Program-made: the position numbers and the translations under genes
Notes under the pieces: generated by a model
Databases searched by the model: none
What the model saw: only the letters and a program-made list of their open reading frames with translations
Told to the model about the DNA's origin: nothing
In this document: piece by piece, positions 30,159 to 39,075 of the stretch
How the letters are laid out: each line of letters starts with the position of its first letter
How positions within the stretch are numbered: position 1 is the stretch's first letter
Origin: CBEUVQ01 sp965546615
GTDB taxonomy: Bacteria > Bacillota > Desulfotomaculia > Desulfotomaculales > Desulfohalotomaculaceae
Length of the DNA stretch: 46,042 nucleotides
Reading direction: 5' to 3'
Assembly (NCBI GenBank): GCA_965546615.1
Contig: CBEUVQ010000017.1
Span: forward strand, 1-46,042

Positions 30159-32333
30159 CTAAAATATCAGCTCTTCGGGATCAATATTTTTTTCAATGAG
30201 CCCGTACACGTCATGATAATCTCCCAGCCACCGGTACAAACCGGGCACCAACTCCACCAAAAAATTTTCGCTTAGCAACCGCGGCAGTTGGTTTTGGTAG
30301 ATGTTTACCAGAAAAGGCTGCAGGCGGCGCATTTGAGCGCGGGTAACGGCCCGCTGCGATTCGATATCAGCGATAAGTTCATCGATTATTCCGCTGCACT
30401 GCTTCCAGCGCACTACCACCGGCACGGTGTTATCGGCAATAAGGCGAAACCTTTCAGCAGCAGCGGAAAATTCCAGTTTTTTTCGCTGCTCTTGAATTTC
30501 ATATACATCGGTTTCTACCAGTTGATAGAAAGATTGAAAGTATTCTTCATAAATTTGGGGGTTGTGCAGGTCTGCCGCTTGACTATTCAGCATAGTTTTT
30601 GTTCTGGTTGTACCTGCACGGTAAGCGCCGGACGGCAAACCTCCGTCGGCGGGATCAAAAATAATTACTTTTCCCGGCATCGGCGTGCCGTCAGCTGCGG
30701 TTAGCCTGCCCTCGCGGTTGCAGCGTCCGGCAGCCTGCACTATTCTGTCCAGCGGTCCTACTGCCCGCATCACCACCGGAAAATCAACATCCACGCCGGC
30801 TTCAATTACTTGGGTGGAAACCAAGCGGCAGGGCTTTCCTTTACTCAGCCGTTCTTTTACCTCTGACAGCACGCTGCGGCGATGGGCGCCGCAGAGCAGC
30901 GTAGATAAATGCAGTGCATCGGGATCATTTAACTGCTGCAGTAAGTCAACGGCATCTTTTTTGGTATTAACAACGGTAAGGCACTGCCGATGACTGCGCA
31001 TTTCCGCCGCCACCTGTGCCCAGGTAAGCTGTCGGCCGGCCGGCAGAACGTATTCCACTCTTTTAAGCATGTTAAAATACTTAGCGGGCTGGGGAATAAT
31101 TTCTTGCACATTGCTTAAGCCTTTAAGGTACGGCCCGCCGGTTAAAGCAGGTTGAGTTGCAGTGCTGAGTACCACTGTAACGCCGTAATAGTTTACCAGC
31201 TCCTGCAGTACGTCCAATATCGGCGTAAGCACCTCTACCGGCAGAGTCTGCACTTCGTCTAAAATAATTACGCTGTTTGCTATATTGTGCAGCTTGCGGC
31301 AGCGCGAAGGTTTATGATGAAAAAGGCTTTCAAAAAGCTGTACCGCAGTGGTTACTATAATCGGCGCATCCCAATTTTCGGCCGCTAACTGCAGAAAGGT
31401 CTGCGTTTCTTCATCTGAATTGTCGGTGCCTAAATTATCAGCGACAGCGCTGTGATGCTCTAAAACCGCATCGCTGCCGAAAATGCCGCGGTACACATCG
31501 GCATTTTGCTCGATAATACCGGTGTAAGGTATCGCCACTATTACCCGGCGCAGATTGTGCCTAACTGCATGCTTCAGCGCAAAACCCATGCCGGCCAGTG
31601 TTTTACCTCCACCGGTAGGCATGGTTAGTTTAAATATGCCCTGATTTTTTTCGGCAGCAGCAGTACAGGCCCGGTACATTTCTAACCGCAGTTGATTAAT
31701 TTTGCTGCTTTCGGCACCGGCGGGGGGATAGTTATTTTTAAAAACATCCCAAAGTTTGCGGATATCTTGTTTGTTTCTGCGCTTTTGGTGTTTGTCGAAT
31801 GCAAAATGCGCTTCGGTATCTAAAAAATCGCCGTCTACCAGCGCTGAAAACAGCATGCGTATAAAAAATTCCAGCGAAGTCCAGCTTTCGCTGATGTGCT
31901 TCGGAAGTTTTAACGGCGCATCAGGGTAAACGGCCGGCAGATCTTTCTCTGCCGCGGCAATCGCTTCTTTGGCAGAGCAATCTTCTAAGGCATCTTTTAT
32001 CCGCTGCTGCAGTGCTGTTTTACCGGGAATTCCCCCATGATGACCGATTATAGGAAAAGCTAAAATTTCTAAAAATTTTAAGGCAAAAACCGCACCGGCC
32101 GTTTTATGACCCGGCCCTCTTTTTGAGGCCGGATTGTTTAAGTATTTTTGCACGTCAGCATGATATTTGCCGAGATCATGCCACAAGCCTAAGTAATAGC
32201 CCAACTTTTCCGCTCCGTAAAATGACGCAAACTGCGCTGCCAACCCCGCCACATTATGCAGATGCTCGGCTAAAGGTTGGCTGACCCCTAATTGGTTTTG
32301 GGAATGAGCAATAAACCGCTCCACGAGCTTCAC
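30159..32333 (-). CDS. cas3: Cas3 helicase-nuclease, type I-C (724 aa)
   Basis: N-terminal HD nuclease: HLHN (24-27), WHDLGKYH with H52-D53, and a later IIGHHGG. The SF2 helicase has Walker A PTGGGKT (239-245), the DEVQ box (359-362), STATQPAL, and motif VI QAAGRCNREG. It degrades DNA opened by Cascade. GTG 32333 is the longest start; GTG 32324 has better spacing to AAGGTG. It opens the I-C operon. Its 5' region carries an imperfect GCA-rich palindrome (about 32344-32371). Confidence 0.96.
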   Translation of the reverse strand: MKLVERFIAHSQNQLGVSQPLAEHLHNVAGLAAQFASFYGAEKLGYYLGLWHDLGKYHADVQKYLNNPASKRGPGHKTAGAVFALKFLEILAFPIIGHHGGIPGKTALQQRIKDALEDCSAKEAIAAAEKDLPAVYPDAPLKLPKHISESWTSLEFFIRMLFSALVDGDFLDTEAHFAFDKHQKRRNKQDIRKLWDVFKNNYPPAGAESSKINQLRLEMYRACTAAAEKNQGIFKLTMPTGGGKTLAGMGFALKHAVRHNLRRVIVAIPYTGIIEQNADVYRGIFGSDAVLEHHSAVADNLGTDNSDEETQTFLQLAAENWDAPIIVTTAVQLFESLFHHKPSRCRKLHNIANSVIILDEVQTLPVEVLTPILDVLQELVNYYGVTVVLSTATQPALTGGPYLKGLSNVQEIIPQPAKYFNMLKRVEYVLPAGRQLTWAQVAAEMRSHRQCLTVVNTKKDAVDLLQQLNDPDALHLSTLLCGAHRRSVLSEVKERLSKGKPCRLVSTQVIEAGVDVDFPVVMRAVGPLDRIVQAAGRCNREGRLTAADGTPMPGKVIIFDPADGGLPSGAYRAGTTRTKTMLNSQAADLHNPQIYEEYFQSFYQLVETDVYEIQEQRKKLEFSAAAERFRLIADNTVPVVVRWKQCSGIIDELIADIESQRAVTRAQMRRLQPFLVNIYQNQLPRLLSENFLVELVPGLYRWLGDYHDVYGLIEKNIDPEELIF

Positions 32334-32584
32334 CTTCTTTTTATCTGCAGCAGCAGCCGCAGCAGCTGCATACTGCCGGTATAAAATATGTAATTTTTGT
32401 TAATTTTTCGGCATGTATATTTTAAATTTGATGCGGTAAAAAAATTTCCTTGTGAAAATAACGTTTAAATTTGTCGAATATTTCTGTTCACCGCATACTC
32501 AAAATAAATCGTATACCAACGCAGTTAAAGGTGATAGAATATAGTTAAAGGTTTCACAAATTTTTACATTTCGAGGTGAATTAT
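32334..32584. promoter_or_regulatory. Divergent promoter region between cas3 (I-C) and the hemolysin III gene
   Basis: AT-rich, must hold the promoter of the I-C operon (minus) and of the hemolysin III gene (plus). A direct repeat AGTTAAAGGT occurs at 32523-32532 and 32543-32552, 20 bp apart (two helical turns), which could be paired regulator half-sites. No -35/-10 pair is certain. Confidence 0.4.
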
Positions 32585-33235
32585 TTGCTTAAATTAAAAG
32601 ACCCCTTCAGCGGCTTAAGCCACTTGGCAGGGGCGGTACTGTCTGTTATTGCTTTAGTTGTTCTGCTTTACAAAGCGGTGCATTACGGCGGTGCAGTTCA
32701 CACTGCCGCCTTTGCGATATTCGGCGCAAGTTTAATTCTGCTGTACACCAGCAGCGCGCTGTATCACTTACTGCCGCTGCCGCCTAAAGGCACGCAGATT
32801 TTGCGGCGCATCGATCATATGATGATTTTTGTGCTTATCGCCGGCACTTATACGCCGGTGTGTTTAATTCCGCTTAAAGGGGTATGGGGATACTCGCTGT
32901 TGGTTTCTGTTTGGGTGCTGGCTTTAGGAGGCATACTGATTAAAGCCTTTTGGATGGATTTTCCGCGTACGTTTTCCACACTGCTGTATGTGCTGATGGG
33001 CTGGCTGGTTGTTACTGCGCTGTGGCCGCTGGTTAAAACCGTTCCGCCGGGCGGCATTTTGTGGATGGTGCTGGGCGGCATTTTTTACACTATAGGCGCC
33101 GTTTTTTACGGCACCAAGTGGCCGCCCAACATTATACCGGGATGGTTTGGTTTTCACGAAGTGTTTCACGTTTTTGTGATGCTTGGCAGTTTCAGCCATT
33201 TTTGGGTAATGGCTGAGTATATTATGTTTGTATAA
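32585..33235 (+). CDS. Hemolysin III / PAQR-family membrane protein (216 aa)
   Basis: Seven hydrophobic segments with the family motifs: DPFSGLSHLAGA, the S-A-L-Y-H of TSSALYHLL, RIDHMMIFVLIAGTYTP, and FHEVFHVFVMLGSFSHF near the end. These His/Asp/Ser residues bind zinc in PAQR proteins. Members sit in the cytoplasmic membrane; the physiological role in bacteria is unclear. I favour TTG at 32585, six bases after GAGGTG, over GTG at 32576, which is itself part of that ribosome site. Confidence 0.88.
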   Translation: MLKLKDPFSGLSHLAGAVLSVIALVVLLYKAVHYGGAVHTAAFAIFGASLILLYTSSALYHLLPLPPKGTQILRRIDHMMIFVLIAGTYTPVCLIPLKGVWGYSLLVSVWVLALGGILIKAFWMDFPRTFSTLLYVLMGWLVVTALWPLVKTVPPGGILWMVLGGIFYTIGAVFYGTKWPPNIIPGWFGFHEVFHVFVMLGSFSHFWVMAEYIMFV

Positions 33236-33245
33236 TCAGTTTATA

Positions 33246-34655
33246 TTATTTTCTCGGCCGTTTTTTGCCGCCGCCCCGATAATCTTTGTTTTCTCCGCGG
33301 GTGCTGCGGCGTTTGCTGCTGCCGTATGTTTTTACCCGCACCGGCGGCTCGGCGGTTAAATTTACCTGCACCTGGCTGGGTTCTTTGGTTAGCAGTTTTA
33401 ACGCCGCCGCCACCAGCGCCACCGAATCGTGCTCATCTAAAAGTTCCAGCGCCGGCGTTTTATAACGCTGGTAGCCGCCGTCTTTAACGGTATCTACCAA
33501 TTTTTCCGCCGCAATGCGCAGCTGGCCTTCAATGGCTTCCGACAGCGTGGGAATGGGTTTACGGGTAATTTTCGCTTTAGTTATTTTTTCAATCGTTCTT
33601 AAATGGCCCACTTCACGCGGCGCCACAAAGGTAATGGCCAAGCCGTTTTTTCCCGCTCGGCCGGTGCGGCCGATGCGGTGCACATAGCTGTCCGGGTCCT
33701 GCGGAATATCAAAGTTAAACACATGCGTTACCCCGCTGATATCCAACCCCCGGGCGGCTACATCGGTGGCCGCCAGCACTTCAACCATGCCTTCTTTAAA
33801 GCGGTTCATCACGCTGTCGCGCTTGGCCTGACTTAAATCGCCGTGAATTCCTTCTACATCGTAGCCCCGCTTGCTTAACGCTTCGGTTAACTCATCTACC
33901 CTTCTTTTGGTGCGGCCAAACACAATTGCCAGTTCCGGCGAGTGAATATCCAGCAGCCGGCACAGCACATCAAACTTCTGTTTTTCCGGCACTTCTATAT
34001 ACTGCTGCTCGATGGTGGGCACGGTAACTTCTCTGCCCCGCACTTTAAACAGCTTGGGTCGGCGCATAAATTTCTGCGCCAGCGCCTGAATGGGTGCAGG
34101 CATGGTGGCAGAAAACAGCATCGTCTGCCGCTCAACGGGCACCTGCTGCAGTATCTGCTCTATATCTTCTACAAAGCCCATGTTTAACATTTCGTCGGCT
34201 TCATCCAGCACTACCGCTTTAATATCGTTCAGCCGAATGGTTTTGCGGCGCATGTGATCCATCAGCCGCCCCGGCGTAGCCACAATAATCTGCGGCCGCT
34301 TTTTCAACGCCCTAATTTGCCGGTTAATATCCTGCCCGCCGTAAATCGGCAGTGCGCTGATTTTTTTATACTGGCCGATTTTGTTCAGCTCCTCGGCCAC
34401 CTGCACCGCCAGCTCGCGGGTGGGGGTCAGCACCAAGCACTGCACCGCCTGCCCGCCCGGCACCGAGCGCTCAATCAGCGGAATGCCGTAAGCCGCCGTT
34501 TTACCGGTGCCGGTTTGCGCCTGGCCGATTAAATCTTCTCCCCGAAGGGCGCTGGGGATAGTTTGCTCTTGAATGGGGGTGGTTTCTTCAAAGCCCATAT
34601 TTAAAACAGCACGAATAACTTCATCAGATAACCCCAATTCGCTAAATTTAACCAA
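33246..34655 (-). CDS. DEAD-box RNA helicase (CshA/DeaD-like, 469 aa)
   Basis: All motifs are in order: Q-motif TTPIQEQTIP, motif I AQTGTGKT (46-53), PTRELA, ATPGR, DEAD (151-154), SAT, ARGLDI and HRIGRTGRAG. A C-terminal extension follows, with a basic RGG-like tail (STRGENKDYRGGGKKRPRK in short: RGGGKKRPRK). It unwinds structured RNA, in ribosome assembly or mRNA decay, likely cold- or stress-related. The start is TTG at 34655 after AAGGGAG. It converges with the hemolysin III gene, ten bases apart. Confidence 0.96.
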   Translation of the reverse strand: MVKFSELGLSDEVIRAVLNMGFEETTPIQEQTIPSALRGEDLIGQAQTGTGKTAAYGIPLIERSVPGGQAVQCLVLTPTRELAVQVAEELNKIGQYKKISALPIYGGQDINRQIRALKKRPQIIVATPGRLMDHMRRKTIRLNDIKAVVLDEADEMLNMGFVEDIEQILQQVPVERQTMLFSATMPAPIQALAQKFMRRPKLFKVRGREVTVPTIEQQYIEVPEKQKFDVLCRLLDIHSPELAIVFGRTKRRVDELTEALSKRGYDVEGIHGDLSQAKRDSVMNRFKEGMVEVLAATDVAARGLDISGVTHVFNFDIPQDPDSYVHRIGRTGRAGKNGLAITFVAPREVGHLRTIEKITKAKITRKPIPTLSEAIEGQLRIAAEKLVDTVKDGGYQRYKTPALELLDEHDSVALVAAALKLLTKEPSQVQVNLTAEPPVRVKTYGSSKRRSTRGENKDYRGGGKKRPRK

Positions 34656-34863
34656 TGTTTCAATCTCCCTTATCTTTTATATTATAATATTTCCTAAAAA
34701 TGATTATTTATCCAAATTTATAAAACAAGTAATTATATCATACCAAGCGGCAAATGAAAAATTAATTATCATGATTGTATATTGTTTACCGGCAATATTT
34801 TTTGCGGTGTGTATTGTCTTTATGCAGCAGAAGGTGTAAAATAATGCCATTGGAGGGACACCG
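34656..34863. promoter_or_regulatory. Divergent promoter region, DEAD-box helicase / XRE-ImmA pair
   Basis: AT-rich region upstream of both genes. It contains no visible gene or strong palindrome. The ribosome site GGAGGG of the XRE gene lies at its right end. Confidence 0.4.
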
Positions 34864-35301
34864 ATGGCCTTTAACAAGCAAAAATTTGCCCAACTGCTGA
34901 AAAAAGCAAAAGGCGAGCGCTCTATCAACAAGTACGGACAGCAGGCAGGGGTAGACCCCGGCTACATCTCCCGCCTGATGCGCGGCTTAATCGATACCCC
35001 GCCCAGCGCGGCGGTAATCAACAAGCTGGCCGCTGCCGCTTTTGACGTTTCGGTGGAAGAAATGCTGGCCGCGGTAGGCTATCTTCCCGAACGCGACGAG
35101 CACACCCAAGCCGCTGCCAAAACCATCGAAGCGGCAGTCAGCGACGACCCCGAACTGCTGGAATTTTGGCAGGAGCTGGTAAAGCGCGATGACCTGCAGC
35201 TGCTGTTTAAACAGGTTAAGCCGATGTCGCCGCGCGGTATTAAAAAGGTAATTAAAATTATCAAAGCTATTGAAGATGAAGAAGCAATGGAAGATTTTTA
35301 A
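34864..35301 (+). CDS. XRE-family regulator (145 aa), partner of the ImmA/IrrE protease
   Basis: The N-terminal HTH is clear: FAQLLKKAKGERSINKYGQQAGVDPGYISRLMRG in parts (SINKYGQQAGVDPGYISRLM holds the helix-turn-helix, about residues 20-39). It is followed by INKLAAAAFDVSVEEMLAAVGYL. The C-terminal part is helical and acidic and could be the site cleaved by its protease partner. ATG follows GGAGGG. The ImmA-like gene starts 81 bp downstream. The pair resembles ImmR/ImmA switches of mobile elements. Confidence 0.88.
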   Translation: MAFNKQKFAQLLKKAKGERSINKYGQQAGVDPGYISRLMRGLIDTPPSAAVINKLAAAAFDVSVEEMLAAVGYLPERDEHTQAAAKTIEAAVSDDPELLEFWQELVKRDDLQLLFKQVKPMSPRGIKKVIKIIKAIEDEEAMEDF

Positions 35302-35382
35302 TGAAAGCTATATAAATAGGAAGGCTTTAATAAGGAAGATTTTTTATACTCATAAAAGATTTAATAAGGAAGTGAAAATTTT

Positions 35383-35763
35383 ATGAGCATTGAAGATCTT
35401 GCCGAACACCCCGTTATCAAAGCAATAATGGAAGGCGACGCCGACGCCGACGAAATTATCCGCTCTTACGATATTTACACCTCTACCGCAGATTTAGAAG
35501 GAAGCACCGCCGCGCTGGTTTACAACTCCGGCAGGCGCCGCCACATCGTTTTAAAGCGCTGCCTCAGCCCGGAATACAAGCGCAAAGTGATATTTCACGA
35601 GCTGTACCACATTTTGGCCGACCTGCCCCGCGTGCCCTACATCATCGGCTTGGACACCCAGCCCTACGGCATGGAAAAAGAAGCGGACATGTTCTTTAAA
35701 GAAGTGTGCGAAATATACAAGAATAAGCGCGCCGGCAGAGATGAAGAAAACCCTGCAGAATAA
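35383..35763 (+). CDS. ImmA/IrrE-family metallopeptidase (126 aa)
   Basis: HELYH at residues 72-76 is the zinc-binding HExxH; MEKEADMFF (about 97-105) supplies the third ligand region. This is the catalytic core of ImmA/IrrE proteases that inactivate an XRE repressor under stress, such as DNA damage or peptide signals. ATG follows AAGGAAGTG. The spacer before it has the repeated phrase TTTAATAAGGAAG. It lies directly after the matching XRE gene and next to the end of the I-B cas genes. Confidence 0.9.
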   Translation: MSIEDLAEHPVIKAIMEGDADADEIIRSYDIYTSTADLEGSTAALVYNSGRRRHIVLKRCLSPEYKRKVIFHELYHILADLPRVPYIIGLDTQPYGMEKEADMFFKEVCEIYKNKRAGRDEENPAE

Positions 35764-35769
35764 AAAAAC

Positions 35770-35797
35770 AGCCCCGCAAAAACGCGGGATATTTTAA
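35770..35797 (+). terminator. Probable terminator of the XRE-ImmA pair
   Basis: CCCCGC-AAAAA-CGCGGG followed by ATATTTT, ten bases after the stop. A REP-like palindrome follows at about 35876-35903. Confidence 0.5.
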
Positions 35798-35910
35798 GAC
35801 CCTTTAACCGAACATATGTTTTGCAAAGAAGCAGCCGGGCGGGGATGCGTTTGGTGCTGCACCTTTCGCCAATGCGTAGGGAACGGCGCCCTCGCCGTTC
35901 CGCCGTCAGG

Positions 35911-36174
35911 TTAAAGAAACATTTCTTCGCCGCCTTTTTTTACGCCGATAGTTTCGCGGCTGGAATACTGCATCGTGCGAAAAATATAAATAATTACCGA
36001 ATCTTCTTCGTCATCGATTATCCGGCGAATTTCCGCTTTGAGTTTAACCAAGTTGGCTTTTGATATTTCCCCTTCCAATACGGAATTTTGTACCCAGTGC
36101 AGATATTTCCGCGCGGTTTTTAAAATCTTGCTTACCCTTTTAACGTTTACATCATACACCAAAATAACAAACAT
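35911..36174 (-). CDS. cas2: Cas2, type I-B (87 aa)
   Basis: Begins MFVILVYDVNVKRVSKILK, followed by KYLHWVQNSVLEGEIS and DSVIIYIFRT, the I-B branch. Asp8 in YDV is the conserved acidic residue. It ends the cas4-cas1-cas2 cluster. A palindrome directly behind it may end transcription. Confidence 0.95.
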   Translation of the reverse strand: MFVILVYDVNVKRVSKILKTARKYLHWVQNSVLEGEISKANLVKLKAEIRRIIDDEEDSVIIYIFRTMQYSSRETIGVKKGGEEMFL

Positions 36175-36191
36175 TGCTTTTCACCACCGCA

Positions 36192-37184
36192 TCACCACTC
36201 GGCAGCAAAGGGTTGATACTCTTCTTCGCCCATAAAATGTTTTTCTAATTTGTATAATTCTAAACGAATAATCCTCCGGTAAGAAACATGCCGGCCTATC
36301 CCTTTGTGCTTAATGGTGGTTTTCAGCTTAGCGTCCAGTTCCTGCAAGAATACTTTTTTTGCCTGATCCTTCATTAATATACCGTCGCCTTCTTCATCAA
36401 AATCACGCAGTGTTATCATGCGTTTGCTTAAAACCGAAAAAATTACCCGGTCTATAATAATTGGCTTAAATATCTCCGCCAAATCTAAATTTAACGAAAA
36501 TCTTCTGAAATTGGTGGCATGCAGATAGCCGATGCGCGGGTCGAGATGCGTTTTGTAAATCTCTGTTAAGCAAGTGGTGTACATTACGCTGTTGCCAAAG
36601 CTGATTAACGTGTTCAGATGGTTTTTGGGCGGCCGCCGCGAGCGTTCTTCAAACAAAAAATCGGGATTGCGGATTATTCTATCAAACGCGCGGTAATAGT
36701 AGTCGCGAATGTTGCCTTCCACTGCCATCAGCTGATTAATTTGGCTGCATTCATTTAGGGCAGCGGTTAATTCGCAAATATGCTCTATCGTTTCGGTAAG
36801 CCCGCCGATGCGGTGATTATAGTAATTCAGCACTTGGCGAACATTTTTTGCCGCGCCGCGCACAAACTGCCGGGCTAAATACAGGCGTTTTTGTTCATCT
36901 AAATAATTTTCTGCTTGTTTTAAAATCATAAAGCCGGAATTAAGATGCTCTCGGGGATAAAAGCTGCCCATATAGTAACCGTAATGGTTAAAGTAATGAA
37001 CAACAATTTCTTTTTGAGATACAAACTCTAAAAATTTTTTATTAACGGTAACTTCACCAAAAATATATATCTCGCCGATATCCTCCACCGGCAGGTATTT
37101 CTTAACTTCTTCATTTTGAAAGTAAACGGTGTTCCCTTTGCGCTTCAGCTCACCGCTGTTAAAAATGTATATTGTTTTTTTCAA
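36192..37184 (-). CDS. cas1: Cas1, type I-B (330 aa)
   Basis: Standard length. The start TIYIFNSGELKRKGNTVYF is typical of I-B/I-A Cas1. Ligands are Glu in LMAVEGNIRDYYY, His in GYLHATNFRR and Asp in LNLDLAEIFKP. The central motif EERSRRPPKNHLNTLISFGN is present (in parts SRRPPKNHLNTLISF). The start is TTG at 37184, following GAGGTGAGG. It works with Cas2 and Cas4 in spacer acquisition for the I-B arrays. Confidence 0.96.
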   Translation of the reverse strand: MKKTIYIFNSGELKRKGNTVYFQNEEVKKYLPVEDIGEIYIFGEVTVNKKFLEFVSQKEIVVHYFNHYGYYMGSFYPREHLNSGFMILKQAENYLDEQKRLYLARQFVRGAAKNVRQVLNYYNHRIGGLTETIEHICELTAALNECSQINQLMAVEGNIRDYYYRAFDRIIRNPDFLFEERSRRPPKNHLNTLISFGNSVMYTTCLTEIYKTHLDPRIGYLHATNFRRFSLNLDLAEIFKPIIIDRVIFSVLSKRMITLRDFDEEGDGILMKDQAKKVFLQELDAKLKTTIKHKGIGRHVSYRRIIRLELYKLEKHFMGEEEYQPFAAEW

Positions 37185-37196
37185 AACCTCACCTCA

Positions 37197-37697
37197 TCAC
37201 GCCCGACAAAATTCGTGATACGCACACTTGCTGCAAAACCTGGTTTCTTCAACTGCCGGCGGCCGGGGCAAATTCACAATCTCTTTTATATCTTCGATGG
37301 TTTGATTGAGCCGGTTAATCAGCTCTTCATCCAGTTCGATAATTTCTTTTTTCTTTTCGCGGGGAAACAGCAGTTCGCCGGCGGCGGCAATGCCCTGGTT
37401 GTGTAATTCCAGCAGATAAAAAGCCAGCTGCATTTTGGCACTTTCTTTATATTTGCTGCTTTTTTTCACTTCACCGATCACTAAACCGCGCCGATCTTTT
37501 TTAACAATGTCAAACTTAACGCTGCCGAAAGCCACTTCTTTTTTGCTGCGGTTATATGTCTGCTCGGAGAAAAAGCGGCCTAATATCACATTGGTATCAT
37601 CCTGATCCGGTGTAATTTGATGAGCCATTAACCAAACTTCGCGTTTACAGATGTAATAGTACCAAACCAGCGTACCGCCAACGTTAATTTCCTCCAA
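37197..37697 (-). CDS. cas4: Cas4, type I-B (166 aa)
   Basis: One cysteine in WYYYICKREVWL near the N-terminus and three near the C-terminus (CSKCAYHEFC) can bind the Fe-S cluster. Nuclease motifs are KFDIVKKD, VIGEVKKSSKY and QLAFYLLELH. I start at TTG 37697, eight bases after AAGGTGG, giving the usual family length; the longer frame would run into a REP-like palindrome. The end of array 6 lies about 200 bp upstream, so this gene may be read from the same transcript as the array or from its own promoter. Confidence 0.92.
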   Translation of the reverse strand: MEEINVGGTLVWYYYICKREVWLMAHQITPDQDDTNVILGRFFSEQTYNRSKKEVAFGSVKFDIVKKDRRGLVIGEVKKSSKYKESAKMQLAFYLLELHNQGIAAAGELLFPREKKKEIIELDEELINRLNQTIEDIKEIVNLPRPPAVEETRFCSKCAYHEFCRA

Positions 37698-37903
37698 ATA
37701 TTTCCACCACCTTAACGGTAAAAGATAAATTTTGCACTGTGTAGGGAACGACGCCCTCGTCGTTCCGCTTTGTGCGGCGCCACCGTCGTTCTGCAAATTC
37801 GTTTTTAACCGGTCTGCCGGTGCAAACAGCAGCAGTTAGCAAAACGGAGCAGTAAACACTGCTCCTTACAATAAATCAATGGCACAACAGATGAAAATGA
37901 AAT
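37698..37903. repeat. Repeat-bearing gap between array 6 and cas4
   Basis: REP-like palindrome TAGGGAACGACG...CGTCGTTCCG (about 37741-37767) and GGAGCAGTA...ACTGCTCC (about 37847-37865). No gene seen. Confidence 0.6.
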
Positions 37904-38462
37904 TAAGCTATCCATCATAGGCAGGCTGCAAACATGGATGGGCGACTAATAAAGCATGGAAAATAAATGTTTCAATCCCTCATAGGTAGGCTACAAACCT
38001 ATTTTTTTATGCATGTATGTATCGATTGATTGATGTTTCAATCCCTCATAGGTAGGCTACAAACTGCGCCACTTTCCCAAATTTTTTGCAGCATATCCAG
38101 GTTTCAATCCCTCATAGGTAGGCTACAAACTAAACGAGGTCGCGATGCGTTTAGGGCCTGAGGCGGGTTTCAATCCCTCATAGGTAGGCTACAAACCTTT
38201 AAGAGATGCTTTTACACCTGTAGCAGACAAGAGTTTCAATCCCTCATAGGTAGGCTACAAACTCTTTTCTGACATCTTCCAGGCTGTCGAAAACCTTGTG
38301 TTTCAATCCCTCATAGGTAGGCTACAAACGGATGTACCCGAATGTTGTGGGCTATGCGAAAAGGTATGTTTCAATCCCTCATAGGTAGGCTACAAACCAG
38401 AGCCTTACAGAAGAAATGAAAACCAAAGCCGAGTTTCAATCCCTCATAGGTAGGCTACAAAC
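37904..38462 (-). CRISPR. CRISPR array 6, type I-B, inside the I-B cas locus (8 repeats plus a decayed terminal one)
   Basis: Repeats start at 37969, 38035, 38101, 38167, 38233, 38300, 38368 and 38433. A heavily decayed leader-distal repeat sits at 37904-37933 (CATCATAGGCAGGCTGCAAAC). Spacers are 35-38 bp. All repeats are the TCCCTC consensus. The array lies between cas3 and cas4 of the I-B system, is read on the same strand, and has no CCGGGG trailer hairpin, unlike arrays 1, 3 and 4. Confidence 0.97.
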
Positions 38463-38644
38463 CCATTTTATTGCGTTTTTTGGGGCTTTGCAAGCGGGTT
38501 TTGGGGGGTAAAATCCGCTTTTTGGCATGTTTTTAGCGTTATTGACCTGTGTTTTACCTCGTTTTTGCCAAATTTAGGGATAAAATAGGGTGATTTTTTC
38601 CGTCGATCCCCGGGGTTTTTTGCACTATTGGGGGTCGACGGAAA
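38463..38644 (-). promoter_or_regulatory. Leader of array 6
   Basis: On the minus strand: palindrome at about 38596-38644, then TTGCAA, a 17-bp spacer, TAAAAT and GG before the first repeat. It is nearly identical to the leaders of arrays 1-4, which supports one adaptation machinery for all five. Confidence 0.85.
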
Positions 38645-39075
38645 TTTTTTATCCGTATAAACCGGCGGTAAATCGGTCTTAGGTCGCCGTACCAAGCGGA
38701 ACGGCGTGGGCGCCGTTCCCTACATTATAATACCGCACACACCTGCAAAAACGCCGCTGCCGATGAAATGCAGGGGGTTATCTGCAAAAGGCCGCCTGTA
38801 AAAGCCCGCCAAGGCATCTGCGCTCCGCAAACCGGCCGGCACAGATATTTGTACGAGCTCCGCCGCCTCCGGGTGCTGGGCGGCTTGTACTTTCATCCTT
38901 AATTTTTTAATCAGGTGAAAGTGAACTCGCTTACGCTCAAACAGTCCTCGGCACAGAACCTGCGGCGGCGCAGCTCTCTTAATGCGCCGGCCAATCGTTT
39001 GTTCCGGCAGATGCCTTGGCTGGGTGCGCATTCAACCAAATCCGCCGCTGCATTTCGGCGCGGTTGATATTCTTT
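38645..39075. repeat. Repeat field between the array 6 leader and I-B cas3
   Basis: REP-like palindrome (about 38696-38722) and a full copy of the about-200-bp element (38808-39026). No CDS supported. It separates the effector genes from the array and adaptation genes. Confidence 0.65.
38808..39026. repeat. About-200-bp interspersed element, copy 4
   Basis: Same ends and core hairpin as the copy at 10628. The minus-strand frame starting ATG at 38896 (MKVQAAQHPEAAELVQ) is kept. Confidence 0.75.
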
